Source: CAYOYK01 sp964408185
GTDB lineage: Bacteria; Bacillota; Clostridia; Christensenellales; Aristaeellaceae
Assembly (NCBI GenBank): GCA_964408185.1
Contig: CAYOYK010000007.1
Coordinates: 9,190-73,189, forward strand
Reading direction: 5' to 3'
DNA length: 64,000 bases
The position numbers and the translations under genes are program-made. Numbering within the stretch: the first letter of the stretch is position 1; each line of letters starts with the position of its first letter. This document shows positions 9,279 to 16,618 of the stretch, in pieces. The notes under the pieces are model-generated. The model made no database searches. It worked only from the letters and a program-made list of their open reading frames with translations, and was not told the DNA's origin.

Positions 9279-9781
9279 GTGAGAAGCAACGCGCGCTGGC
9301 GCGGCTTGCGTCCCTGCTGGCGGCGTGCGGCCGCGTCGCGGTGCTGGGCGTAGGCTCGGAACTGCGTCAGGACGACTATGCCGGCATGGCGGCCGCCGAG
9401 GCGCTCCTGCCCCTTGCCGATGGCCGCTCGGTGCTGGTCGCGCTGGGCGGAGCCGCGCCGGAAAACTGCACGGGCCCGATCCGGCGCTTCCGCCCGGATG
9501 TCGTGCTGGTGCTGGACGCGGCGCACATGGGCCTTGAGCCGGGCGCGTATGCCATCCTGGATCCCAAGCAGATCACGGGCGCGACGTTCAGCACGCACAT
9601 GCTGCCGCTGCCCGTAACGCTTTCCTATTTGGAGACGACTTGCGGCTGCCGCGCCGCGTATATCGGCATTCAGCCCGCTTGCGTCGATCAGGGCGTGGGC
9701 ATGTGCCCGGCGGTTCAGGCCGGGGTAAAGCGCCTGACGGACGAGCTGCGCGGCCTGCTGCATCCGGCAGCCGGAAAATAG
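9275..9781 (+). CDS. Hydrogenase maturation protease (HycI/HyaD family)
   Basis: A 168-residue protease that trims the C-terminal extension of the large subunit once nickel is inserted. The GVGSELRQDDYAG segment matches the family's GxGNxLxxDDxxG, and a second acidic metal ligand (VLDAAHMG) and a His (STHMLPL) fall where the Ni-probing residues are expected. It starts with GTG overlapping the ferredoxin stop (GTGA). It is the last gene of the operon, and its presence matches the tail on the large subunit. Confidence 0.87.
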   Translation: MSEKQRALARLASLLAACGRVAVLGVGSELRQDDYAGMAAAEALLPLADGRSVLVALGGAAPENCTGPIRRFRPDVVLVLDAAHMGLEPGAYAILDPKQITGATFSTHMLPLPVTLSYLETTCGCRAAYIGIQPACVDQGVGMCPAVQAGVKRLTDELRGLLHPAAGK

Positions 9782-9897
9782 CACGCGGACGAGCCTGCGC
9801 CTGCCGCCGCCTGCGCCCCGCGGGCCGATGGCGGCTGCGCGCTCTGATCGGCGCGGGATGCGTCCTGAGCAAGGCGCAAAGGGCCTGCCGTGCGCAA

Positions 9898-9919
9898 GAA
9901 GGCGCGGCAAGCCTTTTTT
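9898..9919 (+). terminator. Weak intrinsic terminator after the hydrogenase operon
   Basis: AAGGC at 9899-9903 pairs with GCCTT at 9911-9915 around a 7-base loop and runs into T6. The stem is short, so termination may be partial. The gap 9782-10032 otherwise shows only GC-rich sequence and the candidate promoter at 9952-9980. Confidence 0.45.
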
Positions 9920-9951
9920 GTCGTTGCGGCGCGCTGATCGTCCTCTCGCGC

Positions 9952-9980
9952 TTGTGTTTGCGGCGCGAATATGGTATTCT
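9952..9980 (+). promoter_or_regulatory. Candidate sigma-A promoter for the BY-kinase gene
   Basis: TTGTGT (9952-9957), a 17-base spacer and TATTCT (9975-9980), about 50 bases before the start at 10033. The -35 match is weak. Confidence 0.4.
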
Positions 9981-10032
9981 ATATCAGAGTATGCAGGCTG
10001 GTCGGCCGCCTGTCCGGGGGAGAGGATTCGGA

Positions 10033-11430
10033 ATGCGAAATATCGAACGCGTGCTGCGGAAGGGCTTCCTTTGGGTGCTGCTGTTCAGCCTGATCGTATC
10101 GGCGTTGGTCGGGGCCTACCTGTATCTCGTCGTGCCGGACGAGTATACCGCGCGCGCCACGCTGATGGTCACTTTGCGAACGGGCAACGGCGGAGAGCAG
10201 GTATACGACGCGAGCGCCTACAACCTGTTTGTTCACGATTGCAAGGAGATCATTCGCTATCGCTGGCTGCGCGAGGACGCCGCGACCTACCTGCCGGAGG
10301 GGCAGACGCTTGGCGGCGTTGCCTTCGCCGTGGAGGGCGCGGAGGACTCCCAACTGCTGATGCTGTCCGCCGTCGCGCATGAGCCGCAGCAGGCTGTGGA
10401 CGGCGCGGAGGCGATGACGCAGGCGTTCGGCGTCTATGTGTCCACGCTTTCGCAGGTAGACCAGATCTACGAGATCGAGAAGGCCGAGCTGCCCACCTCG
10501 CCCACAGGGCCCAACCGCAAGCAAAGCATCGCGGCGGCGTTTGCGCTGTGCATGGTGCTGGGCGGCGTGGTATGCATCCTGATCGGGCTGCTTCGCCGCC
10601 GCGTGAACTATGGCGATCCCATCGAGGCGCAGTACGGCGTGCCCGTGCTGGGCAGCGTACAGGGCTTTACCAAGGAATACAAGGCATTCGCCAAAGCGCC
10701 CAAGGACAGGGCGCTGCTGGATGCGATGACCCGCTCCGTACGCGAGCAGCTTGGCGCGCTCTGCGCCAATTTGCAGGTTGCGGCCCAGCGCGACGGGCTG
10801 CGCACGCTTGCGATCACCTCCTCCTGCGCCGCCGAGGGCAAGAGCTGCCTCACGGTGCTGCTGGGCATGACGTTGGCGCGGCAGGGTATGCGCGTATTGC
10901 TTGTGGATATGGATTGTTACTCGCCCTCGCTGCGCGGCCTGCTGTCCGTGCAGGGCGACAGAAACTGGCTGGATTGTGCCGAGGGCCGCGCCACGCTGGA
11001 CGAGGCGATCGTGCCGACGGGCTTTCAGGGCCTTTCGCTGCTGGACAATCGCCGCAGCAAGCCCGCCACCGTCACGCTCATGTCCTCGGCCGCGGCGCTT
11101 GCGCTGCGCGAGGAGATGCTGGAGCGCTTTGATTACGTGCTGTACGATACGCCGCCCGCCAGCGTTTTTGCGGACGCAATGGCCATCGGCCACGCTCAGG
11201 ACGCGACGCTGCTGGCGCTGGCCAACGGCCGCGTAAAAAAGCGGAATTTCGTTCGCGCGGTGGATCGCCTGCAAAAGAGCGACGCGCATCTCCTCGGAAT
11301 GGTCTATACCTACGCGCGCGCCAATCGCGTGGACTACGCGCATCTGTACGAGGACTACGAGGACCGCGAGGACGCCAAGCCAAGCGCGCAACAAGCCGTG
11401 AAGCGCCGCAAGCGGGTGGATACGCACTAA
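10033..11430 (+). CDS. BY-type protein tyrosine kinase with Wzz-like chain-length domain
   Basis: A 465-residue protein that fuses the membrane adaptor and the cytoplasmic kinase of capsule/exopolysaccharide control. Residues about 14-36 and 175-197 are TM helices flanking a Wzz-type external domain. The kinase follows: Walker A TSSCAAEGKS (Lys270), Walker A' VLLVDMD, Walker B YVLYDTPP. The C-terminus carries a tyrosine cluster (Y residues in RANRVDYAHLYEDYED), the autophosphorylation site of such enzymes. The ATG at 10033 sits behind GGGGGAGAGG; the longer frame from 9640 overlaps the preceding gene and is rejected. No adjacent polysaccharide operon or phosphatase is present, which is unusual; the nearest polymer genes are at 45-50 kb. 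Confidence 0.85.
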   Translation: MRNIERVLRKGFLWVLLFSLIVSALVGAYLYLVVPDEYTARATLMVTLRTGNGGEQVYDASAYNLFVHDCKEIIRYRWLREDAATYLPEGQTLGGVAFAVEGAEDSQLLMLSAVAHEPQQAVDGAEAMTQAFGVYVSTLSQVDQIYEIEKAELPTSPTGPNRKQSIAAAFALCMVLGGVVCILIGLLRRRVNYGDPIEAQYGVPVLGSVQGFTKEYKAFAKAPKDRALLDAMTRSVREQLGALCANLQVAAQRDGLRTLAITSSCAAEGKSCLTVLLGMTLARQGMRVLLVDMDCYSPSLRGLLSVQGDRNWLDCAEGRATLDEAIVPTGFQGLSLLDNRRSKPATVTLMSSAAALALREEMLERFDYVLYDTPPASVFADAMAIGHAQDATLLALANGRVKKRNFVRAVDRLQKSDAHLLGMVYTYARANRVDYAHLYEDYEDREDAKPSAQQAVKRRKRVDTH

Positions 11431-11465
11431 GTCGGCTGCCAATCGATCAATGGGGAGGGACGCGG

Positions 11466-12554
11466 ATGGATCTGCTCAAAACCATACTGCTCTATTTGTC
11501 GCTGGTGTTTGTCGCCTCGGTGCAGAGCGCGCCGGCGCCTGTGGCAACGGTTGCGCCGGAGGTTTCGACGTCGCCCGCGGCGGAGGTTTCCGTATCGGCC
11601 ACGCCCTCCTTTACCCCGGTGCCCACGCCCGATATCACCCCCAACCCCGCCTACAAGACATTGCAGGTCGGCGATCGGGGAAACGCCGTAACCGATATGC
11701 AGCGCCGCTTGCAGGAGCTTGGCTACTATTCCGGCGATCTGGACGGCGCGTTTGGCAACCAAACGCGGCAAGCGGTGGAGCTGTTCCAGTATTATCACGG
11801 CCTTTCGGTGGATGGCATCGCGGGTCGGCGCACGCTGACGGTGCTCTATGAGAGCGAAACCGTGCTTGTGCTGCCCACGACGCAAGGCCCCACGGCGGTG
11901 CCCACGCGCACCCCGATGCCCACGCGCACGCCGATTCCCACCTACACGCCAAGCGCCTCGCCCACGCCGGATGTCCCCGCGCAGACGACTGCCCCCGCCC
12001 CGGACGCGACAGCCTCGCCGGATGCCGCCGCCGATGCGGACGCGCCTGCCGATCAGGTGGGCGTGCCGATGACGGTCGTTTCCGTGGAGCCTCTCACGGG
12101 CTTTGCCCTTCAGGAGGAGGACGTGATCCGCGTGGGGGACAGCGAGGCGGACTTGACCTACTCCCTGACCGGAGAAAGCGACGCGCTGGTCATTCGCCCC
12201 GGCTTGGACGAGGCCGGCCTGTGGTATGCCCCGGCGATGCTGGTGCTGCAAAGCGCGGGCCTTACCGTCGTCCCGGACATGGTGGATGACAAGCTGGAAT
12301 ACGGCTTTGCCTATGGGGACGGCGTGTACCGCCTGTCCATCCAAATCGGCGAGGACGGCCAGCCGACGGCGGTGTACGCCTATCGCAACGAGGCCCCCAT
12401 CGAGCTGACCTGCGCCGTGGCGCGCATCGAGAACGGCCTGCCTTATCTTCCCATGCAGACATTCGCCGAGATCCTCGGCTTCCAGTCCGAATACAGCGAG
12501 GAGACGCGCTGCCTGCGCGTCACGCTCCCGGCCGCGGAGCCGCAAGCCGAGTAA
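11466..12554 (+). CDS. Exported peptidoglycan-binding protein with stalk-type C-terminal domain
   Basis: A 362-residue protein with an N-terminal signal or anchor helix (about 4-20), a Pro/Thr-rich stretch, a PG_binding_1 domain at about 58-120 (LQVGDRGNAVTDMQRRLQELGYY...FQ), a long Pro/Thr/Ala linker (about 138-195) and a C-terminal region. That region ends in GLPYLPMQTFAEILGF, the pattern of copper-amine-oxidase-N-like stalk domains common in Firmicute surface proteins. It probably attaches to the wall at the cell surface. It has a strong GGGAGGGA site and lies 35 bases after the tyrosine kinase, so they may be co-expressed. No catalytic domain is seen. Confidence 0.78.
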   Translation: MDLLKTILLYLSLVFVASVQSAPAPVATVAPEVSTSPAAEVSVSATPSFTPVPTPDITPNPAYKTLQVGDRGNAVTDMQRRLQELGYYSGDLDGAFGNQTRQAVELFQYYHGLSVDGIAGRRTLTVLYESETVLVLPTTQGPTAVPTRTPMPTRTPIPTYTPSASPTPDVPAQTTAPAPDATASPDAAADADAPADQVGVPMTVVSVEPLTGFALQEEDVIRVGDSEADLTYSLTGESDALVIRPGLDEAGLWYAPAMLVLQSAGLTVVPDMVDDKLEYGFAYGDGVYRLSIQIGEDGQPTAVYAYRNEAPIELTCAVARIENGLPYLPMQTFAEILGFQSEYSEETRCLRVTLPAAEPQAE

Positions 12555-12602
12555 ACCAAACAAAAAACACCCGGCAAGGAAAGAATTGTCGGCAGGAAAG
12601 CC

Positions 12603-12630
12603 TTGACAGCGCTCCGCTTGTGACTATAAT
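12603..12630 (+). promoter_or_regulatory. Near-consensus sigma-A promoter for the ilvE operon
   Basis: Perfect TTGACA (12603-12608) and perfect TATAAT (12625-12630) with a 16-base spacer. The predicted transcript starts near 12637, leaving a leader of about 70 nt before ilvE. Confidence 0.88.
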
Positions 12631-12643
12631 AGACACAAGTGCT

Positions 12644-12659
12644 TTATTGCACGCAATAA
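12644..12659. promoter_or_regulatory. Palindromic operator candidate in the ilvE leader
   Basis: A perfect inverted repeat, TTATTGC-AC-GCAATAA, starting about seven bases downstream of the expected transcription start. It is nested in a weaker AGTGCT...AGCACT pair. Position and symmetry suggest a repressor site; the protein is unknown. Confidence 0.45.
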
Positions 12660-12705
12660 CAGGTTTGCTTTCAGCACTGGCAGGCTTGATGATGGAGGAT
12701 GGAAT

Positions 12706-13773
12706 ATGTATACAATACAAATGACGAAGGCAGCAAATCTCAAGCAAAAACCGACGGATGAAAGCAAACTGGGCTTTGGCAAAATTTTTACCGATCATAT
12801 GCTGTTGATCGATTACGACGAGGGCATGGGCTGGCACGACGCTCGCGTAGTGCCCTACGGCAACCTCTCGCTCGACCCTGCCAGCATGGTGCTGCACTAC
12901 GGGCAGGAGATCTTCGAGGGCACCAAGTGCTACCGCAACGCCGAGGGCGGCTATCAGCTGTTCCGCCCCCGTGATAACTTTGCGCGCATGAACCGCTCTG
13001 CCGAGCGGATGGGCATGCCGCAGATCGACGTAGAGCTCTGCATGGACGGCCTGATGGCCCTCCTCAGTGTGGATAAGGACTGGACGCCCCAAGCCGAGGG
13101 CACGTCGCTCTACATCCGTCCCACCATGATCGCCACCGATCCCTTCTTGGGGGTGGCGGCCAGCAAGAAGTACCTGTTCTACATTCTGCTCAGCCCTGTG
13201 GGCGCGTATTACGCCAGCGGGCTGGCTCCCGTGGGCATCTATGTGGAGGATAAGCTCGTGCGCGCCGTGCGCGGCGGCGTGGGCTTTGCCAAGACGGGCG
13301 GCAACTACGCGGCGAGCATCCTTGCGGGCAGCAAGGCCAAGCACGAGGGCTACGCGCAGGTGCTTTGGCTTGACGGCGTGGAGCAGAAGTATATCGAGGA
13401 AGTCGGCTCCATGAACATGATGTTTGTCTTTGGCGACAAGGTGGTTACGCCCGCGCTCAACGGCAGCATTCTGCCCGGCATCACGCGCGACAGCGTGCTC
13501 AAGCTCGCCAAGGGCATGGGCCTGCACGTGGAAGAAAAGCGCATCTCCATTGACGAAGTCATGGAGGGCGCGCGCAGCGGCAAGCTGACCGAAGCCTTCG
13601 GCACCGGTACCGCCGCGGTGGTCAGCCCGGTCAATCTCATCAGCTATCAGGGCGACGACGAGAAGATCGGCGATGGCAACATCGGTACGCTGACGCAAAA
13701 GCTCTACGACACCCTTACCGGGATGCAGACCGGCAAGGTGGCCGATACCATGGGTTGGATCACAAAGCTCTGA
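12706..13773 (+). CDS. ilvE: Branched-chain amino acid aminotransferase
   Basis: A 355-residue PLP fold-type IV enzyme that transfers the amino group between glutamate and the 2-oxo acids of leucine, isoleucine and valine. It matches the class II BCAT family along its length: YGQEIFEGTKCYR near the active-site entrance, the GYAQVLWLDGVEQKYIEE segment with the Schiff-base lysine region, and FGTGTAAVVSPV phosphate binding near the C-terminus. It is the first gene of a long operon driven by the promoter at 12603, with the palindrome at 12644 as a possible control site. No other ilv/leu gene is nearby. Confidence 0.93.
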   Translation: MYTIQMTKAANLKQKPTDESKLGFGKIFTDHMLLIDYDEGMGWHDARVVPYGNLSLDPASMVLHYGQEIFEGTKCYRNAEGGYQLFRPRDNFARMNRSAERMGMPQIDVELCMDGLMALLSVDKDWTPQAEGTSLYIRPTMIATDPFLGVAASKKYLFYILLSPVGAYYASGLAPVGIYVEDKLVRAVRGGVGFAKTGGNYAASILAGSKAKHEGYAQVLWLDGVEQKYIEEVGSMNMMFVFGDKVVTPALNGSILPGITRDSVLKLAKGMGLHVEEKRISIDEVMEGARSGKLTEAFGTGTAAVVSPVNLISYQGDDEKIGDGNIGTLTQKLYDTLTGMQTGKVADTMGWITKL

Positions 13774-13807
13774 GATCAAACTGTTCCGAGGGAGGGAGGC
13801 GAGCCAC

Positions 13808-14851
13808 ATGCTCCGGGTAGCCACTGCGCACCCCATGGATTGGTGTGAATCGACCATGAGCGTTCTCCGCGAGCGACAGCTTGAGGCATGCGAAAAGCGG
13901 CTGGCCAACCATCCCGGCATTGGGTTGTTTGCCTCCAACGCGACGGACCGGAACGCCCAAGCGCTCTACGATAATTCCTACTATGCCGCCGAGGACGACG
14001 CGTGCTCGCTGGTCACGCTGGACGCTTTGCGTACCCGCGTGCTGGCGCTGCTGCCGCAGGAGGTCTGCGCGCTCTCCATTGGCGAGGGAGGCCTGCTGGA
14101 GCGGCTGATGCTCGCCAATGGCCGCCTGCTCCTCACCGAGTGGGAGGACGTCGCCTCCGCCGAGGCCCTTGCGTCGCGGCTGTGGTGCCGCTTTGAGCAG
14201 GAGGACGATCAGCTGACGGCCGTGCTGGACGAGCCGCTGATGGACAAGCTGCTGGAGGGCATGAACGCCGAGCGCTATCAGCGCACACAGGAGCTCCTCT
14301 TTCGCTTCGACGCAACCATTCACGGACTGCTGTACATCGCCGGTTTTTTGCACTCGTCGCAGCCGATGGGCTGCTTCCTGCAAGATGTGCTGGGCGAGGA
14401 TACGCTCGATTCGCACCGTCTGGCCCTGCGGTATCTCAAGGCGTCCTACGAGTACATCCCCGAAAACAGGCGGGAGCTGATCCTGCTGCATCCGGGGCTT
14501 GCGGACCCCAACCGGCTGGTTGGGCAATATTCGGCCGATGAGCCGATGACGCTGGAACTCTCCGCCGAGATGGTCGCGGGCGGCATGAACGGTCTCTTCC
14601 CGGAGGAAGAGGCGCTCCATGCCGATATGGTCGCCGCACTGCAAGGCTCGCTGCGCCCGGAGCTGGACGCACACGAGGCCGCCGAGGATCTGCGCATGCT
14701 GGCCAAGCAGGGCGTCGCCCTGTGGCAGATGGAGGAGGTTCTCTCGTCAATGCTCTGCGTGCTGCCCACCCCGCGCATGCAGGAGACGCTCAAGCAGCTT
14801 TACCTGCGAACGCCGCATTGGGTCGGCCTGCAAGCGACGCTGTGTAACTGA
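13808..14851 (+). CDS. Conserved-looking protein of unknown function
   Basis: A 347-residue acidic soluble protein with no signal peptide or TM helix. I do not recognise the family. It contains two cysteines near the start (residues 13 and 28), many Leu/Glu-rich helical segments and no obvious nucleotide-binding or metal motif. GGAGGGAGGCGAG precedes the ATG, so it is well translated. It lies 34 bases after ilvE and 20 bases before the pseudouridine synthase gene, within the same operon. Codon use resembles its neighbours. Confidence 0.7.
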   Translation: MLRVATAHPMDWCESTMSVLRERQLEACEKRLANHPGIGLFASNATDRNAQALYDNSYYAAEDDACSLVTLDALRTRVLALLPQEVCALSIGEGGLLERLMLANGRLLLTEWEDVASAEALASRLWCRFEQEDDQLTAVLDEPLMDKLLEGMNAERYQRTQELLFRFDATIHGLLYIAGFLHSSQPMGCFLQDVLGEDTLDSHRLALRYLKASYEYIPENRRELILLHPGLADPNRLVGQYSADEPMTLELSAEMVAGGMNGLFPEEEALHADMVAALQGSLRPELDAHEAAEDLRMLAKQGVALWQMEEVLSSMLCVLPTPRMQETLKQLYLRTPHWVGLQATLCN

Positions 14852-14870
14852 CCAACGAAAGGCCAAGCCG

Positions 14871-15737
14871 GTGAAAGCGTATACTTTTACCATTCCCTCA
14901 AGCATGGAAGGGCGCAGGATGGAAGCCGTTGCCGCGCGCATGCTGCCCACCCTCAAGCCCTATATCATACGCAACGCATTCCAAAATAAGGATGTCAAGG
15001 CGGACGGCAGGCGGCTGCATCGTGAGGACAGCGCTGTATCCGGCCTGCAAGTGACGCTCTATGCCCCGGAACCTTCCGCCGAGCTGTCGGTATGCTACGA
15101 GGACAGCCGCCTGCTTGTTGTGCGCAAGCCCGCGGGCGTAAGCAGCGAGCCGGACGATACCAACGCCGAGACCCTTGCGGAGATCGCGTGGCGATACCTC
15201 CGCGGGACAAACGAGAACGCGCCCTGCCCGCTGCCCTGCCATCGGCTGGACAACCAGACCGACGGCCTGCTGCTGCTCGCCAAGGACGAGTCGGCGCGCG
15301 CGGCGATGGAAAGCGCCTTCCGCGCGCGAGAAATACACAAGCGCTACGTATGCCTCGTCCGGGGAACGCCGGAGCCCGCACAGGCCGTGCGCACCGCGTT
15401 TCTGCTCAAGGATGCGGCGCGCGCGCATGTGCGCGTGTATGACGAGCCGAGACCCGGCGCGCTGACCATCCGCACAGGCTACCGCGTGCTGGTGTCCGGC
15501 GAGGTCAGTCGGCTGGAAATTGATCTCTACACGGGCCGGACGCACCAAATCCGCGCCCACATGGCGCATCTGGGCTATCCGTTGCTGGGCGACGACGCGT
15601 ACGGCGACCGAGCCTTCAACCGGGCGCACGGGGCGCGGCGACTCGCGCTCTGCGCCTGCTCGCTGACGTTTGCGCTGACCGACCCGGAATACGCCTACCT
15701 CAATGAGCTGCAACTGCACATCACCCCTCGCTTCTAG
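14871..15737 (+). CDS. RluA-family pseudouridine synthase
   Basis: A 288-residue RNA-modifying enzyme that isomerises uridine to pseudouridine in rRNA or tRNA; the target site cannot be told. An S4-like N-terminal segment (about 1-65) precedes the catalytic domain. The motif CHRLDNQTDGLLLLAK contains the catalytic Asp in RLD, and RTHQIRAHMAHLGYPLLGD is the second signature. The GTG at 14871 gives the S4-like start; the longer frame overlaps the previous gene. Its ribosome binding site is weak, so expression may depend on coupling to the upstream gene 20 bases away. Confidence 0.88.
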   Translation: MKAYTFTIPSSMEGRRMEAVAARMLPTLKPYIIRNAFQNKDVKADGRRLHREDSAVSGLQVTLYAPEPSAELSVCYEDSRLLVVRKPAGVSSEPDDTNAETLAEIAWRYLRGTNENAPCPLPCHRLDNQTDGLLLLAKDESARAAMESAFRAREIHKRYVCLVRGTPEPAQAVRTAFLLKDAARAHVRVYDEPRPGALTIRTGYRVLVSGEVSRLEIDLYTGRTHQIRAHMAHLGYPLLGDDAYGDRAFNRAHGARRLALCACSLTFALTDPEYAYLNELQLHITPRF

Positions 15738-15747
15738 GAGTAATGCA

Positions 15748-16575
15748 ATGAACGGAATACAACTGATTGCTATGGATATGGACGGCACGCTGCTGGACGA
15801 CCGTCAACAGATCTCTGCCGCCAACCTCCTTGCGCTCCATCGCGCGGCGGAGGCGGGCCTGCACATTGCGTTTTGCAGCGGCCGCATGGCGGGCGACGCA
15901 AGCGCATACGCCGTGGACGCCAACCTGCCCGCGTGTCACATTCTCGCCATCAACGGGGCCTGCGCGCTGGAGCGCCCCAACGGGCCGCTGCTCTGGAAGG
16001 ACTGCCTCACGACCGCCGCGCTGGACGCGATTGTGCGCGTGCTGCTGGACGAGGGCGTGCTGTTCGCCTGCTTTGAGCCGAACCGCGTGGCCGCGCTGCC
16101 CTGCGAGGCGCTTTCCGAGCAGGAATACCGCGTGCTGGGCACCCCGCGCCGCACGCCCGGCGCGCCGATCTTTGAGGCGGGCATGGCGGCCTACCGCGCC
16201 GCGCGGGAACGCGGCGTGTGCAAGGTGGTCTGTATCGAGGAGAACGAAACCCTGCTGCAACGCGTGGGCGAGCGGCTTGCCGCTATTCCCGATATCGATC
16301 GAACGGCTTCGTGGCGCAACAACTGGGAGCTGATGCCCGTTGGCGTAAGCAAGGGCGCGGCTGTGCGCCGCTTGGCCGAGACACTTGGCTTGAAGGCCGA
16401 TCAGGTAATGACCATCGGCGATTACAGCAACGACCTGAGCATGATACAGTACGCGGGGCACGGCGTGGCCATGGGCAACGCCTGCGACGAGGTGAAGCGC
16501 GCCGCGCGATATATCACCGATACCAACCTCAACAGCGGCGTGGCCAAGGCCATCGAGCGCTATGCCTTGCAATAG
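15748..16575 (+). CDS. Cof-type HAD-superfamily phosphatase
   Basis: A 275-residue cytosolic sugar-phosphate/nucleotide phosphatase-like protein. Motif I is MDMDGTLLDD with the nucleophilic and general-acid aspartates, and motif IV is IGDYSNDLSMIQYAG; the C2B cap lies between. TAGGAG precedes the ATG at 15748. Substrates of this family are poorly predicted from sequence. It is in the ilvE operon, ten bases after the pseudouridine synthase. Confidence 0.88.
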   Translation: MNGIQLIAMDMDGTLLDDRQQISAANLLALHRAAEAGLHIAFCSGRMAGDASAYAVDANLPACHILAINGACALERPNGPLLWKDCLTTAALDAIVRVLLDEGVLFACFEPNRVAALPCEALSEQEYRVLGTPRRTPGAPIFEAGMAAYRAARERGVCKVVCIEENETLLQRVGERLAAIPDIDRTASWRNNWELMPVGVSKGAAVRRLAETLGLKADQVMTIGDYSNDLSMIQYAGHGVAMGNACDEVKRAARYITDTNLNSGVAKAIERYALQ

Positions 16576-16618
16576 CATACCCGATACGACCGAACCCTTC
16601 GACCAAACGGGAGGAACC

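Noticed and set aside
9640..10032. Upstream extension of the BY-kinase frame
   Set aside because: Begins inside the maturation protease gene and yields Arg-rich sequence; the ATG at 10033 has a good ribosome binding site and starts the Wzz-like domain.
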